NCBI RefSeq assembly: GCF_009755885.1
Contig: NZ_VYIX01000001.1
Coordinates: forward strand, 877,190 to 941,189
DNA from: Brachyspira sp. SAP_772
GTDB lineage: Bacteria > Spirochaetota > Brachyspiria > Brachyspirales > Brachyspiraceae
Length of the DNA: 64,000 nt
Reading direction: 5' to 3'
Position 1 is the first letter of the stretch. Each line of letters opens with the position of its first letter. Both the position numbers and the translations under genes were made by a program. Below are positions 9,756-17,765 of this stretch, in pieces. Below the pieces are notes generated by a model that ran no database searches, had not been told where the DNA came from, and saw only the letters and a program-made list of their open reading frames with translations.

Positions 9756-10125
9756 GCTCATACCCCCAAGCATAAATTTTTTCTATATGTTCATCATCAA
9801 GCCTATAAAATACATGAAGCCCAATTTTTCTTTTTTTCACTACCCTAGCCTGCCATAACATCTTTAAATGCTGAGACACAGAAGGCTGCTTCATATCAAG
9901 CAAAGATACTAATTCATGAACGCATAACTCCTTTTCACTTAAAACAGATATTATTTTCAGCCTAGTAGGGTCAGAAAATACGGAAAAGAAATTAGCTAAA
10001 ACCGAAAACTCATCATCATTTGGAAGTTTTGGTATAAAAGAAGATATATTCTCTTCTTTTGTGTTAATTTCACAATTATCTTCATAGCTTTCTATAAAGT
10101 TTTGTTGTTTATTATTTTTTTTCAT
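9742..10125 (-). CDS. ArsR/SmtB-family metal-sensing repressor, zinc-type site
   Basis: This 127-residue winged-helix repressor controls the adjacent metal ATPase. The fold is visible from 'FFSVFSDPTRLKIISVL' through the recognition region 'MKQPSVSQHLKMLWQARVVK' and the wing 'RKIGLHVFYRL'. In the last helix D111, H113, H124 and E127 reproduce the D-x-H-x10-H-x2-E spacing of the alpha-5 zinc site in SmtB. 'ELCVHEL' (about 66-72) has one of the cysteines of the alpha-3N site, and C18 may be the N-terminal ligand. Metal binding at alpha-5 releases DNA in known homologues, so derepression by Zn is expected. Confidence 0.92.
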   Translation of the reverse strand: MKKNNKQQNFIESYEDNCEINTKEENISSFIPKLPNDDEFSVLANFFSVFSDPTRLKIISVLSEKELCVHELVSLLDMKQPSVSQHLKMLWQARVVKKRKIGLHVFYRLDDEHIEKIYAWGYEHVKE

Positions 10126-10138
10126 AAAAACCTATCTC

Positions 10139-10176
10139 TATATAACTATATTATAATATAATAATATACTTATATA
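10139..10176. promoter_or_regulatory. Possible ArsR operator (A+T-rich inverted repeat)
   Basis: TATATAA (10139-10145) and TTATATA (10170-10176) form a perfect inverted repeat around a central palindrome ATATTATAATAT, just upstream of the repressor gene. The very low complexity makes chance likely. Confidence 0.25.
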
Positions 10177-10199
10177 AAAAAATGTCAATACCTAAATAT

Positions 10200-10231
10200 A
10201 AAAAAAGGAGAGTATAATATCTATACTCCCC
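10200..10231 (-). terminator. Intrinsic terminator of the symporter gene
   Basis: On the minus strand GGGGAGTATA (10231-10222) pairs with TATACTCTCC (10216-10207) across a 5-base loop. The stem is 10 bp with one G-U pair, followed by seven T residues (10206-10200). Confidence 0.85.
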
Positions 10232-10290
10232 AAAAAAATTGTCTATTGTTTTTATGTATCAGCTTATTTAATATTCATAAACTAATTTGT

Positions 10291-11673
10291 TCAAGAAAAC
10301 TTAACAATATAGTTAATTATAAATATTATAAAGATTATTACAGGAAGAACATAAGTTATATAAACTCTTGTAAATTGAGGAAATTTAATCCCCATACCCA
10401 TATCAGCTTCCTTTATAAAATTATCCCATCCCCAACCATACTTAGAAACACAAAATATTATTATATATATTCCTCCAAGCTCAACTAAATTATATGTAAC
10501 AATGAAGTCATATAAATCTAAAAAACTAGTTCCATTTCCCATAGGTTGTATAAAAGATAATACATTAAAGCCTAATGCCGTAGTAGAACCTAAAACAAAT
10601 ACTACAATACCAACTATCACTGAAGATATATTTCTTTTTAAGTTAAACTCAGACATAGTAAAAGCAATCAAGTTTTCAAATACAGTTATAACAGTAGTAA
10701 GTGCCGCCATTGATAAAAATACAAAGAAGAGTACTCCCCAAACTCTAGATAAAGGCATAGAATTAAATATATTAGGTAAAGTAACAAAAGCAAGCCCCGG
10801 TCCCTCTCCCGGATTAACCCCAAAAGCAAAACTTGCAGGAAATATAACCAAACCAGACAAGAAAGCAATCAAAGTATCCAATACTACTATTATAAGAGTT
10901 TCATTTGTTATAGTCCTTTCTTTTCCTATATAGCTTCCAAAAATAGTCATACTTCCTATACCAATACCCAAAGTAAAAAATGCCTGCCCAACAGCTGCAT
11001 AAACCACTTCAAAAAAGTTTTCTATTCCGCCGTCAAATATTTTACCCAAGTCTGGAAGCAGGTAGAATTTAACCCCCTCAATAGCATTAGGTAAAGTAAC
11101 AGCCCTTATTATAAGTATCACTACTATTATAAATAAAGAAGACATCATAAACTTAGAGTATTTTTCAACTCCCTTCTGAAGCCCAATAAAACATATTATA
11201 GTAGCTAATAAAACCGTTACAAATAAACCAGCAACACTAATATAAGGATTAGAAATAGTAGCCCCAAAAAGCTCTCCAACCCCTTCGGCACTAAGATTAT
11301 CTACCCTTCCAACTAACATATAAAAAGCGTATATTATGCTCCAACCTGCAACCGTAGTATAAAACATCATAAGTATTAAACAGCCTATTATTTGTACATA
11401 ACCAATTATATGCCATTTATGCCCATCCTTCTCTAATACCTTATAAGACCCCGCAATATCTCTCTCTCCAGCACGCCCTATACTAAACTCCATTATAAGT
11501 ATTGGAATACCTACTACTAATAATGATATTATATATATTATAACAAAAGCAGCTCCGCCATATTTTCCAGTGATGTAGGGAAATCGCCATACATTGCCAA
11601 GTCCTATAGCACATCCAGCTGATACAAGCAAAAAACCTAATCTACTTGACAATCTCTCCCTTTTGGTATCCAT
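10291..11673 (-). CDS. Sodium:neurotransmitter-symporter (NSS) family transporter
   Basis: This 460-residue protein is a LeuT-fold sodium-coupled transporter of the NSS family, probably importing an amino acid or related amine. The diagnostic first helix 'AGCAIGLGNVWRFPY' (about residues 18-32) contains the unwound sodium and substrate site, and about eleven to twelve hydrophobic segments follow, the number usual for bacterial members. 'ERERTITNET' type short cytoplasmic loops and a Gly/Pro-rich 'GVNPGEGPGLAFVTLP' segment are also family-like. ATG 11673 has AAGGAG 7 bases upstream; the preceding TTG is less suitable. The substrate cannot be read from sequence alone. Confidence 0.9.
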   Translation of the reverse strand: MDTKRERLSSRLGFLLVSAGCAIGLGNVWRFPYITGKYGGAAFVIIYIISLLVVGIPILIMEFSIGRAGERDIAGSYKVLEKDGHKWHIIGYVQIIGCLILMMFYTTVAGWSIIYAFYMLVGRVDNLSAEGVGELFGATISNPYISVAGLFVTVLLATIICFIGLQKGVEKYSKFMMSSLFIIVVILIIRAVTLPNAIEGVKFYLLPDLGKIFDGGIENFFEVVYAAVGQAFFTLGIGIGSMTIFGSYIGKERTITNETLIIVVLDTLIAFLSGLVIFPASFAFGVNPGEGPGLAFVTLPNIFNSMPLSRVWGVLFFVFLSMAALTTVITVFENLIAFTMSEFNLKRNISSVIVGIVVFVLGSTTALGFNVLSFIQPMGNGTSFLDLYDFIVTYNLVELGGIYIIIFCVSKYGWGWDNFIKEADMGMGIKFPQFTRVYITYVLPVIIFIIFIINYIVKFS

Positions 11674-11705
11674 CAAAAAACTCCTTTAATAAAATATTGA
11701 ATGCT

Positions 11706-11733
11706 ATTATACAACATTACAAAATTACTTCAA
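11706..11733 (-). promoter_or_regulatory. Promoter of NSS transporter gene
   Basis: On the minus strand TTGAAG (11733-11728), a 16-base spacer and TATAAT (11711-11706) precede the gene. The -35 box sits inside an inverted repeat ATTACT-N6-AGTAAT, which might be an operator. Confidence 0.6.
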
Positions 11734-11832
11734 GTAGTAATTAAGACTTTTTAAATAAAATTAAAAATAAATAAAGCATTTTTTTTAAAATACGACACTT
11801 ATTATGTTGCTATTTTTCGTGATATATGTTAG

Positions 11833-11862
11833 GTTAACATAATATTATTTTAGTTAACATAA
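11833..11862. repeat. Two GTTAACATAA direct repeats 20 bp apart upstream of yaaR-like gene
   Basis: GTTAACATAA occurs at 11833-11842 and again at 11853-11862, exactly two helical turns apart and ending 17 bases before the start codon. Identical 10-mers on one face of the helix suggest a regulator-binding site. No clean -35/-10 pair is apparent nearby. Confidence 0.45.
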
Positions 11863-11878
11863 CTCAAAGGATTTTATT

Positions 11879-12325
11879 ATGAGAGTACAAGAGAGAAGAA
11901 ATACAGACATAAACTTAAATAATATATTAATGCATCCCGAAACCACATCTGTAAAAGTTGCAACATCATCTTCTTCTTTTGCTGCTATGCTTGAAGAAGA
12001 GAGAGAAATTAGAAAATATTCATTAGAATTAGATGAACTAAAAAGACAAATTTATGATGCTGGAAATGCATTAGAAAGAAGTGCTGATATTAAGGATTTT
12101 TATAAATTTAGGGATTTAATAACATCTCTTGTAGAAAAATTAATAAAAGATTCATATAAAGTAAGAACCGTATTCTCAAACTTAAAAAGATTCCAAGTAA
12201 TATCAAAAATAAATGAAGAATTAGATGCTCTATATAGAGAAATTATGAAAGAACAAAAGAATCATATGGCAATAGCAAACAATATGATGAGACTTAAAGG
12301 TTTAGTATTAAATTTAATGTCATGA
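11879..12325 (+). CDS. YaaR-family protein (DUF327)
   Basis: This 148-residue protein matches the YaaR/DUF327 family (COG1728). The N-terminal third is polar; the rest is helical with the conserved order 'LDELKRQIYDAGNALERSAD', 'YKFRDLITSLVEKLIKDSYK' and, at the end, 'LDALYREIMKEQ' and 'MMRLKGLVLNLMS'. The last motif is close to the GLLLNL ending of the family. The function is not established. CAAAGG lies ahead of the ATG, and its stop overlaps the tsaB start by four bases (ATGA), so the two are translationally coupled. Confidence 0.8.
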   Translation: MRVQERRNTDINLNNILMHPETTSVKVATSSSSFAAMLEEEREIRKYSLELDELKRQIYDAGNALERSADIKDFYKFRDLITSLVEKLIKDSYKVRTVFSNLKRFQVISKINEELDALYREIMKEQKNHMAIANNMMRLKGLVLNLMS

Positions 12326-13023
12326 GTAATATATTAGCATTCGACACCGTATCATCAAGCTTTTCTATAGCATTAAAAAAAAATGATGATAGTATAATAG
12401 AAATAAATAAAGAAAACATAAAAAACCATAATGAAGAATTACTTCCTATATTAAGTAGTTTTTTAGAGGATAATAAAATATCATTAAATGAAATTGATTG
12501 CATAGTAATGGGGATAGGACCGGGCTCATTTACAGCAATTAGAATAGCATTTTCCACAATAAAGACAATATGTTATGCAAAAAACATACCAATTATAGGA
12601 GTATCAAGCTTAGACACATTATATCAAAATATAGCATCATATAATGGTGTAAAATTATCCATGATAGATGCAAGAAAAGGAAGTATTTACGCTAATATAT
12701 ATAAAGATAATACAAAAATAAAAGAAAATCTAGATTTAACATATGAAGAAGCAACAAATTTAATAAAAGATATATCAACAAAAGATGATTCTATCACATT
12801 ATGCGGAGATGGTTTTTCAAAAAATGAATCTTATTTTCTAGAAAATTTGAAAGAATACAAATTAAACAAATTAGACAATTCGTACAATATCATAAAAGCA
12901 TCAAATTCTATATTAATGTCAATAGAACGCTACAATAAAAAGCAATTTGATAACATATTTTCGTTAAATCCATTATATATAAGAAAAAGTGAAGCAGAAA
13001 ACAAACTACATATTAAAAAATAA
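12322..13023 (+). CDS. tsaB: tRNA threonylcarbamoyladenosine biosynthesis protein TsaB
   Basis: TsaB (YeaZ) is the non-catalytic partner of TsaD in the complex that forms t6A at position 37 of ANN-decoding tRNAs. The ASKHA-fold N-terminus 'NILAFDTVSSSFSIAL' is typical, followed by 'HNEELLPIL', then 'IDCIVMGIGPGSFTAIRIA' (about 60-78), the most conserved block. Length is 233 residues, normal for TsaB and shorter than TsaD; the metal-binding histidines of TsaD are absent. It overlaps the yaaR-like gene by four bases. Confidence 0.92.
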   Translation: MSNILAFDTVSSSFSIALKKNDDSIIEINKENIKNHNEELLPILSSFLEDNKISLNEIDCIVMGIGPGSFTAIRIAFSTIKTICYAKNIPIIGVSSLDTLYQNIASYNGVKLSMIDARKGSIYANIYKDNTKIKENLDLTYEEATNLIKDISTKDDSITLCGDGFSKNESYFLENLKEYKLNKLDNSYNIIKASNSILMSIERYNKKQFDNIFSLNPLYIRKSEAENKLHIKK

Positions 13024-13084
13024 TTACATATTTTACGATAATAATAGACGGCATAAAAAAGTATAAAAAACAAGTAAACAATAC

Positions 13085-13113
13085 TTGACTTGATTAAAAA
13101 TAGTAGTTATTAT
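13085..13113 (+). promoter_or_regulatory. Promoter of second chemoreceptor gene
   Basis: TTGACT (13085-13090), a 17-base spacer and TATTAT (13108-13113) are near consensus. Transcription would begin around 13120, which excludes the in-frame TTG at 13090 as a start and supports GTG 13147. Confidence 0.7.
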
Positions 13114-13146
13114 TATGCAATTAAAAATAGAAAATGGAGTTTAAAA

Positions 13147-15273
13147 GTGAAAAAATTGCAATCTTTGTCGGTAAAAGTACCTTTATTCGTTACAGCAATT
13201 ATAACAGTAATGACAACAATACTAGTTGTAATAATATTAAATATAGGTACTCAAGGTATAAGGCAAGGGGCTATATTTGGTTTAGAATCATCTACTAAGA
13301 TATATTCAAGAATGGTTAATGTATGGTTAAAGCAGGCTATGTTTTTATCTGATTCAATAGCTAAAAGTCATGCTGAGTTAACTCAATACTTAGCTTTAAA
13401 TACTCCTGAAACTGCTGCTGCTGCTCAAAATATATTAAAAACACTCGCTAACAATAATGATTCATTAAATGGGTTAGCTTTATATGATGCTAATGGAAAC
13501 ATTGTATTAGATAGTGCCGATGGAAAAATTATTAATTCGCCTACTATGGTGAGATTAAATACCACGGAGGCATGGCCTAAAGTAAAGGCTGGGCAAACAG
13601 CTATGTATAAAACAGTAATACCTTCTTCTATCACTGAAGGGCTGTATTTGGTAGTTATATTTAGTCCTATAAGAAACTCTGTAGGAACTATAATAGGAAG
13701 TGTTGCTATATTAGTAGATTGGTTAGGATTTATAGATGAAGAATTAGAGTTAGTTAAGTTTGGAAATAGCGGACACCCTTTTGTTATAGATACAGATAGA
13801 AATGTTATAGCTGACCCTGTTCCTGAACATGTTAGAAATGAAACTCTTAAAAATGCTGATTATATTATTTATGCTTCTGAAAATGAGTCTGGTACTTATG
13901 AGTTTAAATCTCCTTTCAATGGTGAAGATTCTTTCTCTGCATTCTATAAAGAACCTATTTCTGATTGGACTATAGTAATGAGTGTGGCATCAAAAGAATT
14001 ATTTGCTCATACTTATTCTATGAGACTTTATTCTAGAATTGGTACTGTAGTGATATTGATAATTACATGTTTCATAATATTTATGTATATAAGAGGTATT
14101 ACAGATACATTAAAATTATTATCAAAAGATTTAACAAGACTCTCTGAAGGTGATTTAGATTGGAGTGTACCTGATGGAATATTCAAAAGAAATGATGAGT
14201 TTACTATAATAGGTACTGCTATAGCAAGTACATTAGATACTCTTAATGATAAAGTAAAAGGTGTATATCATAGTGCAGATATTGTTAAAGCATCTGCTGA
14301 AGAAGTAGCTCAACAAAATATTGAATTATCTAATAGAACAGAAAATCAAGCTTCCGGTCTTGAAGAAACAGCTTCTTCAATGGAAGAGATTGCTTCTACA
14401 ATAAAAACTTCTGCAGAACATACTGTTGAAGGTAATAATATGATGATTAATTCTCGCCATGCTATAGATGAAGCTGGAAGAATTATTGAAGAGACTACTA
14501 AAAATATTGAAGCAGTTTACGAGTCAAGCTCAAAAATCAGTGCTATTACAAAAATAATTGAATCTATTGCTTTCCAAACAAACATACTTGCTTTGAATGC
14601 TGCTGTTGAAGCTGCTCGTGCTGGTGAACAAGGCAGAGGATTTGCGGTTGTTGCTTCTGAGGTTAGAAACTTAGCTCAAACTACTCAGGCTTCTGTTAAA
14701 GATATTACTACTTTAGTTTCTGATTCTGAAGAGAAAATTGCTACTGCTACTGAAACTGCTAGAGAATCAACTGAGATATTTAGAAACTTAAAAGAACAAA
14801 TTGAAGAGACTGCTAAAATTATGCAGGATTTAAGTTCTACTGCTATGGAACAACAGGCTGGAGTTGATCAGGTTAATATAGCTATAGCTCAAATGGATAT
14901 GGCTACTCAGCAAAATGCTGCTTTAGTAGAACAAGCTAGTGCTTCTTCTGAAACTTTATTCTCTCAATCTAAAGAATTATTACACTCTATGGAATTCTTT
15001 AAAATAAGAGATGACAGCAAAAAACCCGCAGTGAAACCTAAAACTGATGATAAAAAAGAAGATACAAAATCAAATACTACAGTAAAAAAAGAAGAACCTA
15101 AAAAAACTACAACATCATACAAAAAACCAGAGTTAAAAAGCCCATTAAAATCACCAGAATATAATAAAAAACCTTATGAAGAAACTAAACCTGCAAGTGT
15201 TTCTTCTGATAAAGAATTTGGTTCTACTTTTAATGCTCCTGTAAATGATGATGATGAGTTTGAATCATTCTAA
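13147..15273 (+). CDS. Methyl-accepting chemotaxis protein with tethering C-terminal tail
   Basis: A 708-residue inner-membrane chemoreceptor. GTG 13147 has GGAG (13136-13139) 7 bases upstream and lies downstream of a good promoter. A membrane helix (about 12-35), a large periplasmic double-Cache-like sensor (about 40-290), a second helix (about 298-320), HAMP and the signalling domain follow. The hairpin tip is '[20 protein letters not shown]'. After the signalling domain comes a Lys/Pro-rich flexible tail of about 90 residues ending DDDEFESF. The last five residues fit the x-F-x-x-F pattern of CheR/CheB-binding pentapeptides. The sensor lacks the amino-acid motif seen in the other receptor. 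Confidence 0.92.
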   Translation: MKKLQSLSVKVPLFVTAIITVMTTILVVIILNIGTQGIRQGAIFGLESSTKIYSRMVNVWLKQAMFLSDSIAKSHAELTQYLALNTPETAAAAQNILKTLANNNDSLNGLALYDANGNIVLDSADGKIINSPTMVRLNTTEAWPKVKAGQTAMYKTVIPSSITEGLYLVVIFSPIRNSVGTIIGSVAILVDWLGFIDEELELVKFGNSGHPFVIDTDRNVIADPVPEHVRNETLKNADYIIYASENESGTYEFKSPFNGEDSFSAFYKEPISDWTIVMSVASKELFAHTYSMRLYSRIGTVVILIITCFIIFMYIRGITDTLKLLSKDLTRLSEGDLDWSVPDGIFKRNDEFTIIGTAIASTLDTLNDKVKGVYHSADIVKASAEEVAQQNIELSNRTENQASGLEETASSMEEIASTIKTSAEHTVEGNNMMINSRHAIDEAGRIIEETTKNIEAVYESSSKISAITKIIESIAFQTNILALNAAVEAARAGEQGRGFAVVASEVRNLAQTTQASVKDITTLVSDSEEKIATATETARESTEIFRNLKEQIEETAKIMQDLSSTAMEQQAGVDQVNIAIAQMDMATQQNAALVEQASASSETLFSQSKELLHSMEFFKIRDDSKKPAVKPKTDDKKEDTKSNTTVKKEEPKKTTTSYKKPELKSPLKSPEYNKKPYEETKPASVSSDKEFGSTFNAPVNDDDEFESF

Positions 15274-15295
15274 TAAAAGATAAACTAGAAAAAAT

Positions 15296-15331
15296 AAAAG
15301 GATTAGCCGGAAATGGTTAATCCTTTTTTAT
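15296..15331. terminator. Bidirectional intrinsic terminator between chemoreceptor and mnmH
   Basis: AAAAGGATTAGCC (15296-15308) pairs with GGTTAATCCTTTT (15315-15327) over a 6-base loop, with one wobble. T-runs on both strands let it serve both convergent genes. Confidence 0.85.
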
Positions 15332-15350
15332 ATATAAAATAATAATAAAA

Positions 15351-16370
15351 TCAAATTTTTGAAATTGCAGATACTATATTCTCTATAGTTAAATTACCGC
15401 ACTCTATATTAATTATCTTATTTTCTTCTTCAATACTTAATCTATAAGCCTTATCATAATAGTACAAAAGCACCACAACACATTCATATATTTTGCCTTC
15501 TTCTAATAAAGATAAAGCCTCTCTCATTCTCTCATCGCCAAGACGCTTTTTTATTTTTATTATAGATTCTCTTAAATCATCAATGCTGTATTTACCATAA
15601 GTATCTGTTATATATTTAGCTCTCTCTTCTACAGGAACATTTAAATATATAATATTCTCTGGATTTTTCATATTATCAAAAAGCCCTCTAGGTATAGCTC
15701 TTTTACCTATGAGCAAACTTTCATCTTCAACCCACAAAACAGAAGCATTATCATATTTACACAATTCATAACATAAATTATTCTCAAACTGCTCCTGACT
15801 AGGCTGCTCTCCCTCATTAATCCAACCAAAGGCAGATCCCTTATGTTTAGCAATACCTTCTAAATCTACAACATTGTAGTTTAACTCTTTTAATCTATTA
15901 AGTATCAGCGTTTTTTTGCTTCCAGTCCTTCCTGTAACTAAATTAATTTTATATTTTTTATTGTTAAAAGATTCTAAAACATACCTTCTATAACTTTTAT
16001 ATCCTTTATCTAATACATAAACATCATACTTATAATTAGAACATAGCCAAGCAACCGATTCACTTCTCATTCCCCCCCTAAAACAATGCATTAATATAAC
16101 ATTACTTTTAGCTATTTTATCTACCTCTTTTAATATTGTAGCCATTCTGCTTCCAACATATTCAAGCCCCTTTAATATAGCAGCCTCTCTACCCTCTTCT
16201 TTATATGCAGTACCAACTATTTTTCTCTCTTCATCATTAAACAAATAAACATTCTTAGCATTAGGCATATGTCCATGATTAAACTCTGAAGGCGAACGCA
16301 CATCTATAACAGGCAAGTTCTCTTCTCTTTGTAATCTTAAAAACTCTTCTATATCTATTCTTTTTACCAT
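15351..16370 (-). CDS. mnmH: tRNA 2-selenouridine/geranyl-2-thiouridine synthase MnmH (SelU)
   Basis: MnmH converts 2-thiouridine at the wobble position of certain tRNAs to 2-selenouridine through a geranylated intermediate, using selenophosphate. The rhodanese domain (about 1-130) carries 'VIDVRSPSEFNHGHMPNAKN' and the catalytic cysteine in 'MHCFRGGMRSES'. A P-loop domain follows, 'VTGRTGSKKT' at about 141-150, then 'DLEGIAKHKGSAFG', a strongly conserved MnmH block. Walker A usually reads GxTGSGKT; here lysine replaces the second glycine. Length of 339 is normal. It lies 24 bases after the methyltransferase gene on the same strand. Confidence 0.92.
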   Translation of the reverse strand: MVKRIDIEEFLRLQREENLPVIDVRSPSEFNHGHMPNAKNVYLFNDEERKIVGTAYKEEGREAAILKGLEYVGSRMATILKEVDKIAKSNVILMHCFRGGMRSESVAWLCSNYKYDVYVLDKGYKSYRRYVLESFNNKKYKINLVTGRTGSKKTLILNRLKELNYNVVDLEGIAKHKGSAFGWINEGEQPSQEQFENNLCYELCKYDNASVLWVEDESLLIGKRAIPRGLFDNMKNPENIIYLNVPVEERAKYITDTYGKYSIDDLRESIIKIKKRLGDERMREALSLLEEGKIYECVVVLLYYYDKAYRLSIEEENKIINIECGNLTIENIVSAISKI

Positions 16371-16394
16371 AATTATTACAACTCCAAAAAATAA

Positions 16395-17177
16395 TTACAT
16401 CATCTTTCCTATAGAAGCTTGCTGACAAAAACTATTATATCTACTATCTCTCACACGTTTTTCAATAACAATCAAACTCTCATAATAAGAAATAGAATAA
16501 GCACTATTAGTAAAATTATTAGCCTCTAAATTATCACCTTCTATAGCAGAATATGCATTCAAATAATCTATTAAACTTTTTGTATATTCTATAAATGAAT
16601 TAGGATTCTTATATCCTCCATTACAATTAGTCCAATATGAAGTATAAACATCTTCACATAAATAAATACCATCATCCTTAATATGCTCATACATCTCTTC
16701 AAAAGTAATTTTCTGGTCTTCCATTATATGACTTCCATCATCAATGAGTATATCTAATTTTGGTATTTCTTTTTTTACTTCTCTTAAAAAATCCCTATCA
16801 TTTTGAGAGCCTATATATATTTTTATATTATCATCTTCAAAACGTTTGCATTTCTCTTTTTTATCAATACCATAAATATTTACTTTAGCACCATTTTTAG
16901 AAAAATAATTTTTCCACATCTTTAATGAGCCGCCATAACCTACCCCTATTTCAAGCAAATTAATATCTTTTCCTCTAAATCTTGAAAAATATCTTTCATA
17001 AATATCAAAGTAAGATAAATGCTTATAAACAGCCTCTTCTCTATTATCTATAAAATATTTGTGCAAATCTGACTTTTCTTTATTCTCATCATTAATTAAA
17101 ATATCTCTTAAAATTTCTCTATTGTTATCATCATTATCTCTTATACTAATTGTTTTTTTATCAACTTTAAGCTTCAT
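16395..17177 (-). CDS. Class I SAM-dependent methyltransferase
   Basis: This 260-residue protein contains the SAM-binding motif I 'INLLEIGVGYGGSLKMW' (about 74-90), the acidic ribose-binding 'NIYGIDKKE' and the 'LDILIDDGSHIMEDQ' block with the D-D-G-S-H signature. That signature is shared with macrolide sugar O-methyltransferases (MycE type) and cephalosporin-hydroxylase-like proteins. 'LCEDVYTSYW' follows. The acceptor is unknown; a glycan O-methyl group is one possibility. No good ribosome site is adjacent to the start; GGAGG is present but about 16 bases away. mnmH follows in the same transcript. Confidence 0.75.
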   Translation of the reverse strand: MKLKVDKKTISIRDNDDNNREILRDILINDENKEKSDLHKYFIDNREEAVYKHLSYFDIYERYFSRFRGKDINLLEIGVGYGGSLKMWKNYFSKNGAKVNIYGIDKKEKCKRFEDDNIKIYIGSQNDRDFLREVKKEIPKLDILIDDGSHIMEDQKITFEEMYEHIKDDGIYLCEDVYTSYWTNCNGGYKNPNSFIEYTKSLIDYLNAYSAIEGDNLEANNFTNSAYSISYYESLIVIEKRVRDSRYNSFCQQASIGKMM

Positions 17178-17309
17178 TATATGATTTATTTAATCCTCCA
17201 TTTATTATTTGTATTTTATTTTTTATATAATAAATTGTCAATACAAATATAAACATTATTAAAAATAAATATACATAAAAACCGCTATAAATATACTTCT
17301 TTTTTTATA

Positions 17310-17338
17310 TTGACTTTTTAACATTTATATTATAAAAT
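17310..17338 (+). promoter_or_regulatory. Promoter of groES
   Basis: TTGACT (17310-17315), a 17-base spacer and TAAAAT (17333-17338) lie 65 bases before groES. No CIRCE-type inverted repeat is visible around it. Confidence 0.65.
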
Positions 17339-17403
17339 AAATAAAAATTTTTAATAATAAAAACCATTTATATAAAACAATATTAAAAAAGGAGAATATT
17401 AAT

Positions 17404-17670
17404 ATGTCATCTATTAAACCATTAGCAGATAGAGTTCTTTTACAAGTTTTAGAACAAGAAGAAAAAACTTCAAGCGGAATACTTCTTCCAGATACAGCTA
17501 AAGAAAAAACTCAAAAAGCAAAAGTAGTTGAAATAGGTTCTAGTAAAGATATACAGGTAAAAAAAGGTGATATAGTTATATACGATAAATATTCTGGTAT
17601 ACAAATAAAAGAAGATAATAAAGAATATTTAATAGTAAAAAATGAAGAAATTGTTGCTATTATAAAATAA
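17404..17670 (+). CDS. groES: Co-chaperonin GroES
   Basis: GroES is the heptameric lid of the GroEL chaperonin. The 88-residue protein starts 'IKPLADRVLLQVLEQEEKTS', with the mobile loop 'SGILLPDTAKEK' (about 24-35) that contacts GroEL and the roof segment near residue 50. The end 'YLIVKNEEIVAIIK' is the usual C-terminal strand. AAAAGGAG precedes the ATG. groEL does not follow: a strong terminator comes 30 bases after the stop, so this is a single-gene unit. Confidence 0.95.
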   Translation: MSSIKPLADRVLLQVLEQEEKTSSGILLPDTAKEKTQKAKVVEIGSSKDIQVKKGDIVIYDKYSGIQIKEDNKEYLIVKNEEIVAIIK

Positions 17671-17699
17671 TAATTAAATTAATGGCTAAAACAAACTAT

Positions 17700-17740
17700 A
17701 AGAACACTTAAGTTTATAAAAACTTGGTGTTCTTTTTTGA
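17700..17740 (+). terminator. Intrinsic terminator after groES
   Basis: AAGAACAC (17700-17707) pairs with GTGTTCTT (17727-17734) and an inner AAGTTT/AAACTT helix extends the stem past one bulge. A T-run follows. Confidence 0.85.
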
Positions 17741-17765
17741 TTAATTATTTGGGTAGATTGGCAGT

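Noticed and set aside
10502..10933. A 143-codon plus-strand frame opposite the NSS transporter
   Set aside because: The minus-strand gene is an unambiguous family member with promoter and terminator; the opposite frame has no ribosome site or family features.
17178..17403. Expected CIRCE/HrcA operator ahead of groES
   Set aside because: No TTAGCACTC-N9-GAGTGCTAA-like inverted repeat is present in this gap.
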